The translations under genes were made by a program, and so were the position numbers. DNA of 21,920 nt. Source: CAYRZF01 sp964428805. GTDB taxonomy: Bacteria; Methylomirabilota; Methylomirabilia; Rokubacteriales; CSP1-6. The stretch lies in NCBI GenBank assembly GCA_964428805.1, contig CAYRZF010000033.1:1-21920 (forward strand). The letters run 5' to 3'. The notes under the pieces are model-generated. The model saw only the letters and a list, made by a program, of their open reading frames with translations. It did no database searches and was not told the DNA's origin. Positions 1 through 7,551 of the stretch are shown here, in pieces; within the stretch, counting starts at the first letter, position 1, and every line of letters begins with the position of its first letter.

Positions 1-488
1 CCGAGGCCATGACGATGGCCTACCACCGCTTCCACGGGCTGGACACGCGCATCGCGCGTATCTTCAACACATACGGGGAACGCATGAGGATTGGGGACGG
101 TCGCGCGATCCCCACCTTCATGACGCAGGCGGTGAGAGGCGAGCCCCTCACCGTCTACGGCGACGGCTCCCAGACCCGCAGCTTCTGCTACATCTCCGAC
201 ATGATGGAGGGATTCTGGCGACTCATGCAGACTCCCGTGAACGACCCGGTGAACCTGGGCAACCCCAAGGAGATGACGGTGCGGGAGCTGGCCGAGAAGA
301 TCGTGGCGCTGTCCGGCTCACGAAGCGCCATCACTTTCAAGCCGCTTCCCGTTGACGATCCCAAGGTCCGCCAGCCCGACATCACGCGGGCGCGCACCCT
401 GCTGGGCTGGGAGCCCCGGGTGGACCTGGAGGAAGGGCTCTGCCGGACGCTCGACTGGTTCCGCGCCAGGCTCCGGACGCCAAAATGA
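1..488 (+). CDS. UDP-glucuronate decarboxylase-type NAD-dependent epimerase/dehydratase (3' part)
   Basis: This is the C-terminal part of an extended short-chain dehydrogenase; the reading frame is open from the window edge, so the start is outside. Visible family signatures are FNTYGERM, the GEPLTVYGDGSQTRSF segment followed by CYISD, and NLGNPKEMTVRELA, then the closing pattern P-D-I-T-R-A-R-T-L-L-G-W-E-P. These are typical of the UDP-glucuronate decarboxylase (UDP-xylose synthase) and dTDP-glucose dehydratase-like branch, which makes nucleotide sugars for surface polysaccharide in the cytoplasm. The N-terminal Rossmann glycine motif and the YxxxK catalytic pair would lie upstream and cannot be checked. 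Its stop overlaps the next gene's start by 4 nt (ATGA), so the two are probably translationally coupled. The family is sure; the exact substrate is likely but not proven. Confidence 0.85.
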   Translation, partial: EAMTMAYHRFHGLDTRIARIFNTYGERMRIGDGRAIPTFMTQAVRGEPLTVYGDGSQTRSFCYISDMMEGFWRLMQTPVNDPVNLGNPKEMTVRELAEKIVALSGSRSAITFKPLPVDDPKVRQPDITRARTLLGWEPRVDLEEGLCRTLDWFRARLRTPK

Positions 489-1420
489 AGGTTCTCGTCA
501 CGGGCGGGGCGGGCTTCATCGGCTCCCACGTCGTAGATCGCCTGGTGGCCGCCAACCACTCTGTCGTGGTCGTGGATGACCTCTCCACCGGCCATCAGGA
601 GTTCGTCAACCCGGCGGCGAAACTCCACGTCACCGACATTCGAGACACGCGGCTGGCTGAGGTCTTCCAGACGGTGTGCCCCGAGGGGGTGATCCACCTG
701 GCCGCCCAGGCCGAGGTCCGCCGCTCGGTGGAGGACCCCGCGCTCGATGCGGCCATCAACGTCGGGGGAATGCTCAACCTCCTCCTCTGCTGCCAGCGCG
801 CGAAGGTGCCCCGTGTCGTTTACGCGTCCACGGGAGGGGCCGTGTACGGCGATACGATGACGCTGCCGACGCCCGAGGATCACCCGGCCCGGCCAGCCTC
901 GCCGTACGGGATTTCGAAACTCATCGCCGAGCATTACCTGATGTGCTGGGGAACGCTCTATGGCATTGGCGGGATCGCTCTCCGGTTCGCCAACGTGTTC
1001 GGCCCGCGGCAGAACCCGCTCGGAGAGGCCGGCGTGGTGGCGATCTTCTCGCACCGCCTCCTCCGCGGCGAGCCAATCACGATCAACGGTGACGGCGAGC
1101 AGACGCGCGATTACGTGTACGTGGAGGACGTGGCTGACGCCACTCTCCGCGCGTTGGAGCGGGCCGAAGCGGGGGGGGCAGTGAACATCGGCACTGGCAC
1201 CGAGACCTCGGTGAATGTCCTGCTCCAGCGGCTCGAGGCGGGCGCCGGCCTGAAAGCCGGGGCGCGCCACGGTCCCCCCAAGGCCGGGGAGCAGCGTCGG
1301 AGCGCCCTGGACCCAACCCTGGCGAAGCGGCTCCTGGGGTGGAGCCCGCGCGTGACGTTCGACGAGGGGCTTCGCCGCACCCTCGACTACTTCAAAAACA
1401 GGAGAATCTCAGATGATTGA
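485..1420 (+). CDS. NAD-dependent epimerase, UDP-glucose 4-epimerase-like
   Basis: The 311-aa protein is a complete extended SDR enzyme. The NAD-binding motif TGGAGFIGSH is at residues 6-15, D31/D32 end the second strand of the Rossmann fold, HLAAQ is at 71-75, and the catalytic S115/T116 with Y141-x3-K145 are present. The segment NGDGEQTRDYVYVEDVADA is the usual C-terminal substrate region. Such enzymes interconvert UDP-sugars, typically the C4 epimers of UDP-Glc or UDP-GlcNAc, for polysaccharide synthesis. The ATG overlaps the upstream stop by 4 nt, and the 3' end overlaps the next small gene by 8 nt, which argues for one operon. The substrate could also be UDP-GlcNAc or a uronic acid; the family call is firm and the precise reaction is not. 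Confidence 0.88.
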   Translation: MKVLVTGGAGFIGSHVVDRLVAANHSVVVVDDLSTGHQEFVNPAAKLHVTDIRDTRLAEVFQTVCPEGVIHLAAQAEVRRSVEDPALDAAINVGGMLNLLLCCQRAKVPRVVYASTGGAVYGDTMTLPTPEDHPARPASPYGISKLIAEHYLMCWGTLYGIGGIALRFANVFGPRQNPLGEAGVVAIFSHRLLRGEPITINGDGEQTRDYVYVEDVADATLRALERAEAGGAVNIGTGTETSVNVLLQRLEAGAGLKAGARHGPPKAGEQRRSALDPTLAKRLLGWSPRVTFDEGLRRTLDYFKNRRISDD

Positions 1421-1589
1421 CGAGGAGCTCAAAGCGATCCTGGCCTGCCCGGCGTGCAAGGGCGAGCTGCTCTTCGAAGAGACACGCATCATCTGTCCCG
1501 CGTGCCGGAAGGCCTATCCGATCCGCGACGGCATCCCGGTCATGCTGATCAGCGAGGCCGAGCCCTGGACCCCGCCCCAGCCGCGGTAA
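1413..1589 (+). CDS. Trm112-like (UPF0434/YcaR type) zinc-ribbon protein, 58 aa
   Basis: This is a short gene with a clear AGGAG ribosome site at 1400-1404, 8 nt before the ATG. The 58-aa product begins MIDEELKAILACPACKGEL, followed by IICPACRKAYPIRDGIPVML. It carries two CPxC pairs (C12/C15 and C28/C31) and the conserved YPIRDGIPVML tail of the Trm112/YcaR family. In many bacteria a copy lies near lpxK/kdsB or sugar-nucleotide genes; Trm112 homologues are small partner subunits of methyltransferases, while the bacterial role is poorly defined. It overlaps the preceding epimerase by 8 nt and its 3' end runs into the next gene in another frame. The family identification is confident; a function in this operon is not claimed. 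Confidence 0.85.
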   Translation: MIDEELKAILACPACKGELLFEETRIICPACRKAYPIRDGIPVMLISEAEPWTPPQPR

Positions 1590-2620
1590 TTCTGGCGGGG
1601 GGACAGGGCACCCGGCTCCGGCCGCTCACGCTCGCCCGCCCCAAGCCCATCGTGCCCCTTCTCAATCTTCCCTTCCTCCACTACCAGCTCGCCCTCCTGC
1701 GCCGTCACGGGGTCAAGGATGTCGTCCTCGCTTGCTCGTACCTGGTCGAATCGATCCGGGCTGTGCTGGGCGACGGGCGAGACCTGGGCGTGAACCTCCG
1801 CTACGCTGTGGAAGCGGAGCCGCTCGGCACAGCCGGAGGAGTCCGGAACGCCGCCGACGTGACTGATGGCAAGTTGGTGGTGCTCAATGGAGACGTGCTG
1901 ACCGACGTGGATCTGGGGGCGATGCTGAGCTTCCATGAGGCGCGTGGGGCTCGGGCCAGCATCTATCTCACGCCCGTGGAAGACCCGACCCCCTACGGGC
2001 TGGTGGAGACGGACGCGGGCGGCCGGATCCTGCGCTTCCTGGAGAAGCCGGCGCGGGAGCAGATCACCACCAACACCATCAACGCCGGCATCTACCTGCT
2101 CGACCGCGAGCTTCTGGAGTTGATCCCGAAGGCCCAGGCCGTCTCCATGGAGCGCGAGTTCTTCCCCGGCCTCCTGGCGCGCCAGGTGCCCTTCTTCGGC
2201 TTCGTGGCCCGCGCCTACTGGCTCGACATCGGGAACCCCGAGCAGTATCGCCGGGCCCACGTGGATCTGCTCAGGGGCGCCGTGGCCACACCCCTCAGCC
2301 CGCCTGGCACGCGGCGCGGGGATGTCTGGGTCGGCGCGGGCATGGCGATCGCGGCCGGCGCGAGCGTGAAGGGGCCCTCGGTGCTCGGCTCCGGTGTCAC
2401 GCTGGAGGAGGATGCCAGCGTCGGGCCATTCACCGTGATCGGCAACGGCGTCAGCGTGGGCCGAGGCAGCCGCGTGGAGGCTTCCGTCCTGTGGGATCAT
2501 GTGTGGATCGGCCATGGCGCCCTGCTCCGCGAATGCGTCGTGGGCTCCGGGGCTCGGATCGGACCCGGGGCTCGCGTGGGGCCGGGGGCCGCAGTCGCGG
2601 AAAACGACGTCGTCCCGTGA
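1502..2620 (+). CDS. Sugar-nucleotidyltransferase with hexapeptide tail (mannose-1-phosphate guanylyltransferase-like)
   Basis: The enzyme activates a sugar 1-phosphate with an NTP. The signature AVILAGGQGTRLRPLT (about residues 29-44 from this start) is followed by KPIVPLLNLPF, LNGDVLTDVDL with the metal-binding Asp, the product-site segment GLVETDAGGRILRFLEKP, and YWLDIGNPEQYRRAH. The last ~100 residues are a left-handed beta-helix of hexapeptide repeats (VWVGAGMAIAAGASVKGPSV and onward). This architecture fits GDP-mannose pyrophosphorylase/GMPP proteins; glucose-1-phosphate transferases are an alternative. The start is uncertain: GTG 1454, GTG 1502 and CTG 1565 are in frame and all overlap the Trm112-like gene, whose stop codon lies inside the AVILAGG codons. 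None has a convincing Shine-Dalgarno site, so coupling to the upstream gene is likely. Confidence 0.82.
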   Translation: MPEGLSDPRRHPGHADQRGRALDPAPAAVILAGGQGTRLRPLTLARPKPIVPLLNLPFLHYQLALLRRHGVKDVVLACSYLVESIRAVLGDGRDLGVNLRYAVEAEPLGTAGGVRNAADVTDGKLVVLNGDVLTDVDLGAMLSFHEARGARASIYLTPVEDPTPYGLVETDAGGRILRFLEKPAREQITTNTINAGIYLLDRELLELIPKAQAVSMEREFFPGLLARQVPFFGFVARAYWLDIGNPEQYRRAHVDLLRGAVATPLSPPGTRRGDVWVGAGMAIAAGASVKGPSVLGSGVTLEEDASVGPFTVIGNGVSVGRGSRVEASVLWDHVWIGHGALLRECVVGSGARIGPGARVGPGAAVAENDVVP

Positions 2621-2633
2621 TATCCTGATTACC

Positions 2634-4418
2634 GTGCCCCGCATCCGCAATTTCTCCATCGTGGCCCACATCGACCACGGCAAGTCCACGCTGGCGGATC
2701 GGCTGCTGGCCCTCACCGGCGCCATGGATCCCAAGAAGGCGGTGGACCAGGTGCTGGATTCCATGGACCTGGAGCGCGAACGGGGGATCACGATCAAGCA
2801 GCACACCGTGCGCCTCTCCTACCGGGCCCGCGACGGCCAGGAATACACGCTGAACCTGATCGACACGCCGGGCCACGTGGACTTTTCCTACGAGGTTTCG
2901 CGCTCGCTGGCGGCGTGCGAAGGAGCGCTCCTGATCGTGGACGCCGCGCAGGGGGTCGAGGCCCAGACACTGGCCAACTTCTACCTGGCCCTCGAGGCCA
3001 ATCTGACGATCATCCCCGTCATCAACAAGATCGATCTTCCCCAGGCCGACGTGGAGGGGACCCGGCGGCAGATCGCCGAGATCCTGGGGCTCAATCCTGA
3101 CGACGCCCTCGCCATCTCTGCCAAGTTGGGGAGCGGGGTTCCGGAAGTACTAGAAGCAATTGTCCATCGCATCCCGCCGCCCCCGGGCGATCCAGAGGCC
3201 CCGCTGAAGGCCCTGGTGTTCGATTCCTTCTATGACCCATACCAGGGAGTCGTCGTGTACGTGAAGGTCTTCGACGGCCGCGTGCGCGCCGGCATGCCGG
3301 CGCTCCTCATGTCCAACGGCCGGGTGTATGAGGTCCAGCAGGTGGGCGTCTTCACTCCCGAGATGCGCCTCGTGGAGGAGCTGCCGGCGGGACAGGTGGG
3401 CTATCTCACGGCAGGGATCAAGCGCGTGGCCGACGCCAAGGTGGGGGAGACCATCACGGACGCCCTGCGCCCCACGGCGGTCCCCTTCCCCGGCTACCGC
3501 GACGCCAAACCCATGGTCTTCGCCGGGCTCTTCCCGGTGGAGGACACGGCCTACCAGACGCTCAGGGACGCGCTGGAGAAGCTGCGGCTGAACGACTCAG
3601 CGCTGGCCTATGAGCCGGAAACGTCTCTGGCCCTGGGCTTCGGGTTCCGCTGCGGCTTCCTGGGGCTCCTGCACATGGAGATCGTCCAGGAGCGCCTGGA
3701 GCGCGAATTCGGCCTCACGCTGATCGTCACCTCCCCCAGCGTCCGCTACCGCGTGGTGACCACGGCGGGGGAGACGGTGGAGATCGACAACCCCTCCAAG
3801 CTGCCACCGAGCGGCGAGATCGACCACATCGAGGAGCCGTACGTGCGGGCCTCCGTGTTCGCCCCGACCGAGTTCATGAACCCGATCTACCGGCTGGCCC
3901 AGGCCAAGCGCGGCGAGCATCGGGCCCTCGAGTACCTCGGCAAGCGCGTCCACATCAGGTTCGACTTCCCGCTGGCCGAGATCATCGTGGACTTCTACGA
4001 CCGGCTCAAGTCCATCTCGAAGGGATACGCCTCCTTCGACTACGACTTCTTCGAGTTTCGCCCCTCGGACGTGGTCAAACTCGACATCCTCCTGAACGGA
4101 GACCCGGTAGACGCGCTCTCGGCCATCATCCACCGCGACAAGGCGTACGACAAGGGCAAGGCGGTCACCGAGAAGCTCCGCGCGGTGATTCCGCGCCAGC
4201 TCTTCGAGGTGGCGATCCAGGCGGCGATCGGCGGCCGCGTGATCGCCCGGGAAACCGTCAAGGCCATCAGGAAGAACGTCACCGCTAAGTGCTACGGCGG
4301 TGACATTACCCGCAAACGGAAGTTGCTCGAGAAACAGAAAGAAGGCAAGAAACGGATGAAACGGGTCGGCAAGGTCGAAGTGCCTCAGGAGGCCTTCCTG
4401 TCGGTCCTCAAGAGCTAA
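2634..4418 (+). CDS. lepA: Elongation factor 4 (LepA), ribosomal back-translocase GTPase
   Basis: LepA is a cytoplasmic GTPase acting on ribosomes during elongation and 30S biogenesis. The 594-aa product matches the usual length of about 600. G1 AHIDHGKST is at residues 11-19, the switch region ERERGITIK at 47-55, G3 DTPGH at 77-81, and G4 NKID at 131-134. The LepA-specific C-terminal domain ends KRMKRVGKVEVPQEAFLSVL. The GTG at 2634 is chosen because it gives the canonical N terminus PRIRNFSIVAHIDHGKS; the open frame extends far upstream only because stops are rare at this GC content. No strong Shine-Dalgarno site is seen, and it begins 13 nt after the nucleotidyltransferase stop. The lepA-lepB order is a classical arrangement. 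Confidence 0.97.
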   Translation: MPRIRNFSIVAHIDHGKSTLADRLLALTGAMDPKKAVDQVLDSMDLERERGITIKQHTVRLSYRARDGQEYTLNLIDTPGHVDFSYEVSRSLAACEGALLIVDAAQGVEAQTLANFYLALEANLTIIPVINKIDLPQADVEGTRRQIAEILGLNPDDALAISAKLGSGVPEVLEAIVHRIPPPPGDPEAPLKALVFDSFYDPYQGVVVYVKVFDGRVRAGMPALLMSNGRVYEVQQVGVFTPEMRLVEELPAGQVGYLTAGIKRVADAKVGETITDALRPTAVPFPGYRDAKPMVFAGLFPVEDTAYQTLRDALEKLRLNDSALAYEPETSLALGFGFRCGFLGLLHMEIVQERLEREFGLTLIVTSPSVRYRVVTTAGETVEIDNPSKLPPSGEIDHIEEPYVRASVFAPTEFMNPIYRLAQAKRGEHRALEYLGKRVHIRFDFPLAEIIVDFYDRLKSISKGYASFDYDFFEFRPSDVVKLDILLNGDPVDALSAIIHRDKAYDKGKAVTEKLRAVIPRQLFEVAIQAAIGGRVIARETVKAIRKNVTAKCYGGDITRKRKLLEKQKEGKKRMKRVGKVEVPQEAFLSVLKS

Positions 4419-4422
4419 CACC

Positions 4423-4563
4423 GTGCCGATAACCGTCGCACGCTCACAACGGCATTGCCCGAAGGGCTTCGAGCGCGGGCTGGGCCCGCGCAAGCCTGGG
4501 GGGAGGAATCGGGAGGGGCGGGTACCCGCGCCGGAGGCGTGGGTGGCCCCCCTCCGAGGCTGA
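4423..4563 (+). CDS. Possible 46-aa bridge ORF across repeat copy A (lepA to lepB)
   Basis: A GTG 4 nt after the lepA stop opens a 46-codon frame. It crosses the structured repeat at 4471-4558 and ends in TGA 3 nt before the lepB ATG. Its tail reads PGGRN...PLRG-stop, and the repeat copy before pyrC is read in the same frame at its two ends (LGGRN...PLRA-stop). No known domain is seen and the composition is simply Arg/Pro/Gly-rich. It may be translated only to couple lepA and lepB, or it may be a chance open frame in GC-rich DNA. No Shine-Dalgarno site is evident. Confidence 0.25.
   Translation: MPITVARSQRHCPKGFERGLGPRKPGGRNREGRVPAPEAWVAPLRG
4471..4558 (+). repeat. Structured GC-rich interspersed repeat, copy A
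   Basis: This copy contains an 8-bp stem GCGCGGGC/GCCCGCGC with a TGG loop (4473-4491), then GGGGGGAGGAAT at 4498, a 12-nt perfect palindrome GCGGGTACCCGC (4518-4529), a small CGCC/GGCG hairpin, and the end CCCCCTCCGAG. GGAGG near the left end can pair with CCTCC at the right end, which would close a branched structure. Copy B before pyrC has the same order of elements. The right end lies 8 nt from the lepB ATG and its GAGG may act as the ribosome site. Confidence 0.8.
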
Positions 4564-4566
4564 GCC

Positions 4567-5244
4567 ATGGATCCCACCGCCCCCAAAGAAACCCCCGTGA
4601 CCCGGGAGATCGCCCCCACCGTCCAGGTCGAGAAGAGGCGGAAGTCCCTCACCCGGGAGTATGTCGAGGCCATCGTCATCGCCGTCCTGCTGGCGGTGGT
4701 GATCCGGGCCCTCGTGATCCAGGCCTTCACGATCCCCTCGGGCTCCATGATGGACACGCTGCTGGTGGGGGACTACATCCTGGTCAACAAATTCATCTAC
4801 GGCGCCGAGATCCCGTTCACGAACCAGCACCTGCCAGGGATTCGCCAGCCCCGGCGGGGTGACATCATCGTGTTCAGGTATCCCCAAGATGAGAGTCGAG
4901 ACTTCATCAAGCGCATCGTCGCCGTCGGGGGGGAAACGGTGCAAGTGCGGGATAACCGGGTCTTCATCAACGGCCAGCCGCTGGACGAGCCCTACGTGCG
5001 ACCCGGGGCCTTTCCGGCCACCCCGTCCAACCACTGCGGCTATGTCCACGCCTGCGATCCCGTCATCGTTCCCCCTGGCTCCTACTTCGTCATGGGCGAC
5101 AACCGGGACAACTCCCAGGACAGCCGCTACTGGGGGTTCGTCAAACGATCGAAGATCCGGGGCAAGGCTTTCATCATGTACTGGTCCTGGGACGGGGATC
5201 ACCACTGGCTCCGCTGGCGCCGCCTGGGCCGTTACCTGCCATGA
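4567..5244 (+). CDS. lepB: Signal peptidase I
   Basis: Signal peptidase I is a membrane-anchored serine protease that removes signal peptides from Sec-exported proteins at the outer face of the inner membrane. The 225-aa protein has a single N-terminal membrane segment (about residues 33-54). The catalytic box IPSGSMMDTLLVGDYILVNK contains the nucleophile S60, and the general base is K115 within FIKRIVAVGGE. RGDIIVFRYP (97-106) and the GDNRDNSQDSRYWG box (177-190) complete the four family boxes. The start has a GAGG 7 nt upstream that is contributed by the end of a repeat element. The 3' end overlaps hemW by 4 nt (ATGA). Two cysteines (C157, C163) lie in a short insert before the final box; they could form a periplasmic disulfide, which is an inference. 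Confidence 0.96.
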   Translation: MDPTAPKETPVTREIAPTVQVEKRRKSLTREYVEAIVIAVLLAVVIRALVIQAFTIPSGSMMDTLLVGDYILVNKFIYGAEIPFTNQHLPGIRQPRRGDIIVFRYPQDESRDFIKRIVAVGGETVQVRDNRVFINGQPLDEPYVRPGAFPATPSNHCGYVHACDPVIVPPGSYFVMGDNRDNSQDSRYWGFVKRSKIRGKAFIMYWSWDGDHHWLRWRRLGRYLP

Positions 5245-6401
5245 CGCATCCATCAATGCCTATGCCCGATCTCAGGCCGGGTCAGATGAAACCGATCGGC
5301 CTCTATCTGCATATCCCCTTCTGCCGGCAGCGTTGCCATTACTGCTCGTTTAACACCGGTCCTTATCGGCCTCTGGCAATGACCGGATTCCTCTCCGCCC
5401 TCCTGCACGAGATTGACCTGATCGGCCAGGCAGAGTGGGCCGGGCGCGCCAGCATCGGAACGGTCTTCTTCGGCGGCGGCACTCCGTCGCTCCTCGAGAC
5501 CGACGAGATGGCGGCAATCCTGGACCGTCTCGCCAAGCACTTCAGCCTCCTGCCGACCGTGGAAGTCACCGCGGAGTGCAACCCCGAGAGCCTCACGCGC
5601 GAGAAGGCAGAGGGATACCGGCTGGCGGGCGTGAACCGGCTGAGCCTTGGCGTCCAGAGCCTCGACGCCGACCTCCTCGTCCGTCTCGGGCGACTCCACT
5701 CCCCCGACGAGGCCCGGAGAGCCTTCGATGAGGCGCGGGCCGCCGGCTTTGACAACATGAGCGTGGACCTGATGTACGGCCTCCCGGGCCTCGACCTCCC
5801 CCTCTGGGAGCAGACGGTGGGGGAAATCCTTGCCTGGGCCCCCGAACACCTCTCAGCGTACGCCCTCACGCTCGACGAGGGGAGCCGCTGGGCTGGCGAG
5901 GGCGTGGCCGGCCTCCCCGACGAAGAGACGGTGACGGCCCAGTACTGGGCTCTCGCCCGTCTGGCTCGGGCGGCAGGCTATGAGCATTACGAAATTTCGA
6001 ACTACGCCCGCCACGGCTTCAGGTCCCGCCACAACCAGGTTTACTGGCGGTGCGAGGAATACCTCGGGCTGGGTCCGGGAGCCTGCGGCTTTGTGGGGGA
6101 CATCCGCTACGAGAACGTCAAACCCGTCGGGCGGTACTGCGCGATGCTGGAGGCCGACACCCTGCCTCTCGGAACCTACGAAGTCCTCACCTCGCTCCAC
6201 CGGCAGGCGGAGCGGAGGATTCTTGGGCTCCGCTTGAGCGACGGCGTCCCGCTCGCCTGGCTCGAGGACGTCGGTCCCCAGATCGAAACCTGGAAGTCCC
6301 TGGGATTGCTCGAGGTGACCGACGGTCGCGGCCGGCTCACCGAAGCGGGCTTCTTGCTGTCCGACTCCCTCTTCGTCGAGCTCCTTCCACCCTGTCCTTG
6401 A
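5241..6401 (+). CDS. hemW: HemW-like radical SAM protein (heme chaperone, formerly annotated as coproporphyrinogen III oxidase)
   Basis: The 386-aa protein has the radical SAM cluster motif C28-x3-C32-x2-C35 within HIPFCRQRCHYCSF, the SAM-binding FFGGGTPSLLE (76-86), TAECNPESL, RLSLGVQSLD, HLSAYALTLDEGS and HYEISNYARHGFRSRHNQVYW. That series is characteristic of HemW/YggW rather than HemN, which has a fourth cysteine in CxC here replaced by CSF. HemW delivers heme to membrane cytochromes in characterised species. The ATG at 5241 overlaps the lepB stop; an internal ATG at 5286 (MKPIGLYLHIPF) is closer to the usual N terminus and is an alternative start. The final codons contain the -35 box of the hrcA promoter, so the two genes overlap in signals. 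Confidence 0.9.
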   Translation: MTHPSMPMPDLRPGQMKPIGLYLHIPFCRQRCHYCSFNTGPYRPLAMTGFLSALLHEIDLIGQAEWAGRASIGTVFFGGGTPSLLETDEMAAILDRLAKHFSLLPTVEVTAECNPESLTREKAEGYRLAGVNRLSLGVQSLDADLLVRLGRLHSPDEARRAFDEARAAGFDNMSVDLMYGLPGLDLPLWEQTVGEILAWAPEHLSAYALTLDEGSRWAGEGVAGLPDEETVTAQYWALARLARAAGYEHYEISNYARHGFRSRHNQVYWRCEEYLGLGPGACGFVGDIRYENVKPVGRYCAMLEADTLPLGTYEVLTSLHRQAERRILGLRLSDGVPLAWLEDVGPQIETWKSLGLLEVTDGRGRLTEAGFLLSDSLFVELLPPCP

Positions 6402-6425
6402 CAAGGCCGTTGCGGCTTGTAAAGT
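6398..6425 (+). promoter_or_regulatory. Putative sigma-70 promoter for hrcA
   Basis: TTGACA at 6398-6403 is separated by 16 nt from TAAAGT at 6420-6425, 13 nt upstream of the hrcA ATG. The -35 box overlaps the hemW stop codon. The mRNA leader would be almost absent, and no CIRCE inverted repeat is seen around it. Confidence 0.55.
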
Positions 6426-6437
6426 ATTCGTAGAGCA

Positions 6438-7487
6438 ATGACCGAGGCAATCCCAGACGAGCGACATCGGCAGGTGCTCACCGCGGTCATCGTGGAATAC
6501 CTCGAGACGGCGGACGCGGTCGGCTCCCGGGCCGTGGCGCGCCAGTACGGGTTGGGCGTATCTCCGGCCACAATCCGCAACGTCATGGCGGATCTGGAAG
6601 CGATGGGGTATCTCTCCCAGCCTCACACGTCCGCGGGCCGCGTGCCGACCGACAAGGCGTTCCGCCTCTACGTGGATTCAGACCTCCGAGACCCTCAGCT
6701 CCCGGAGAACGAGGTCAGCCGGCTCCGACAGCATTACGCCCGACCCCAGGGAGGGATCGAGCAGCTGATGGAACAGACCTCGCTCCACCTCTCGGCGTTC
6801 TCGCGCATGACCGGAGTGCTCCTGGCGCCGCCCCTCAAGCAGACACGGCTGACCCGCATCAACCTCGTCCTCCTTTCGGATGATCGGGTCCTCGCCGTCA
6901 TGGTCACCGACGGGGGTTGGGTCACCACCCGCACCCTGACCGTCGAGTCGCCGGTGACGGGAGACGACCTCCGGGAGCTCAGTCGTCAGCTCACCCGGCG
7001 CTTCGGGGGCAAAACCTTCCGGGAGATCCTGGATCAAGTTTCCGCCCCCCCGGATCCTCTTGACCCGCTACGGACCCGGGCCGGCGCCATCGTGGACCAA
7101 GTCTTCTCGCTCCTCCGCGACCGGAGGCTCTACATCGGCGGCGCGATGAATATCCTGGAGCATCGGGAGCTCTGGGACCTGGAGACGATGCGGTCTCTGC
7201 TCCGGGCATTCGAGGAAAAGGCCCGGCTCATCGACCTGCTTTCGACCCTGGCCAGCGAGCACGGAGTTCAGGTGACGATCGGCAGGGAGAACCCGGTCGA
7301 GGAGATGCAAGAGTGCAGTCTCGTCACCTCCACCTACACCTACCATGACCGCGTGCTGGGGGTCCTGGGGGTCGTGGGGCCGAAACGGATGCCCTACTCC
7401 AAAATGATCCCGCTCGTGGACGAAACCGCGCGGCTCGTCAGCCAGTCTCTGTCCCGGGTAAGACAAGAGTTGTATCTTCCGTCTTGA
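6438..7487 (+). CDS. hrcA: Heat-inducible transcription repressor HrcA
   Basis: HrcA represses the class I heat-shock genes (groESL, dnaK operons) by binding CIRCE operators, and GroEL keeps it active. The 349-aa protein opens with a winged-helix region (DERHRQVLTAVIVEYLETAD, AVGSRAVARQYGLGVSPATI, RNVMADLEAMGYL). This is followed by the family hallmark QPHTSAGRVPTDKAFRLYVD at about residues 55-74. The middle contains the GAF-like domain, with NLVLLSDDRVLAVMVTDGGW, and the C-terminal part includes IGRENPVEEMQECSLVTSTY and VLGVVGPKRMPYSKMI, all typical. It starts the hrcA-grpE-dnaJ-prmA-rsmE cluster. No CIRCE copy is visible in front of it or grpE, so autoregulation by the classical operator is not supported here. 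Confidence 0.96.
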   Translation: MTEAIPDERHRQVLTAVIVEYLETADAVGSRAVARQYGLGVSPATIRNVMADLEAMGYLSQPHTSAGRVPTDKAFRLYVDSDLRDPQLPENEVSRLRQHYARPQGGIEQLMEQTSLHLSAFSRMTGVLLAPPLKQTRLTRINLVLLSDDRVLAVMVTDGGWVTTRTLTVESPVTGDDLRELSRQLTRRFGGKTFREILDQVSAPPDPLDPLRTRAGAIVDQVFSLLRDRRLYIGGAMNILEHRELWDLETMRSLLRAFEEKARLIDLLSTLASEHGVQVTIGRENPVEEMQECSLVTSTYTYHDRVLGVLGVVGPKRMPYSKMIPLVDETARLVSQSLSRVRQELYLPS

Positions 7488-7534
7488 CGCCCGGCCCTCG
7501 CGCCGGGTCCCCCAATTCTCCGTGAGGCGCCTGC

Positions 7535-7540
7535 TATAAT
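7535..7540 (+). promoter_or_regulatory. -10 box (TATAAT) upstream of grpE
   Basis: A perfect TATAAT lies 11 nt before the grpE ATG in the 64-nt gap after hrcA. The corresponding -35 region (about 7512-7517, CCAATT) is weak, so the promoter would be weak or activator-dependent. A transcript from it would have almost no leader. Confidence 0.4.
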
Positions 7541-7551
7541 ACATTCTTGCC

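Noticed and set aside
1514..2806. Long open frame on the - strand opposite the nucleotidyltransferase and lepA start
   Set aside because: It is an antisense shadow of clearly conserved + strand proteins and has no recognisable motif or ribosome site.
3597..4757. Long - strand open frame across lepA and the lepB start
   Set aside because: It crosses two conserved genes and the repeat without any domain; it reflects low stop frequency in GC-rich DNA.
6404..6437. CIRCE operator or sigma-32 promoter before hrcA
   Set aside because: Neither the TTAGCACTC inverted repeat nor a CCCCAT-type -10 is present; TTGACA/TAAAGT fits sigma-70 better.
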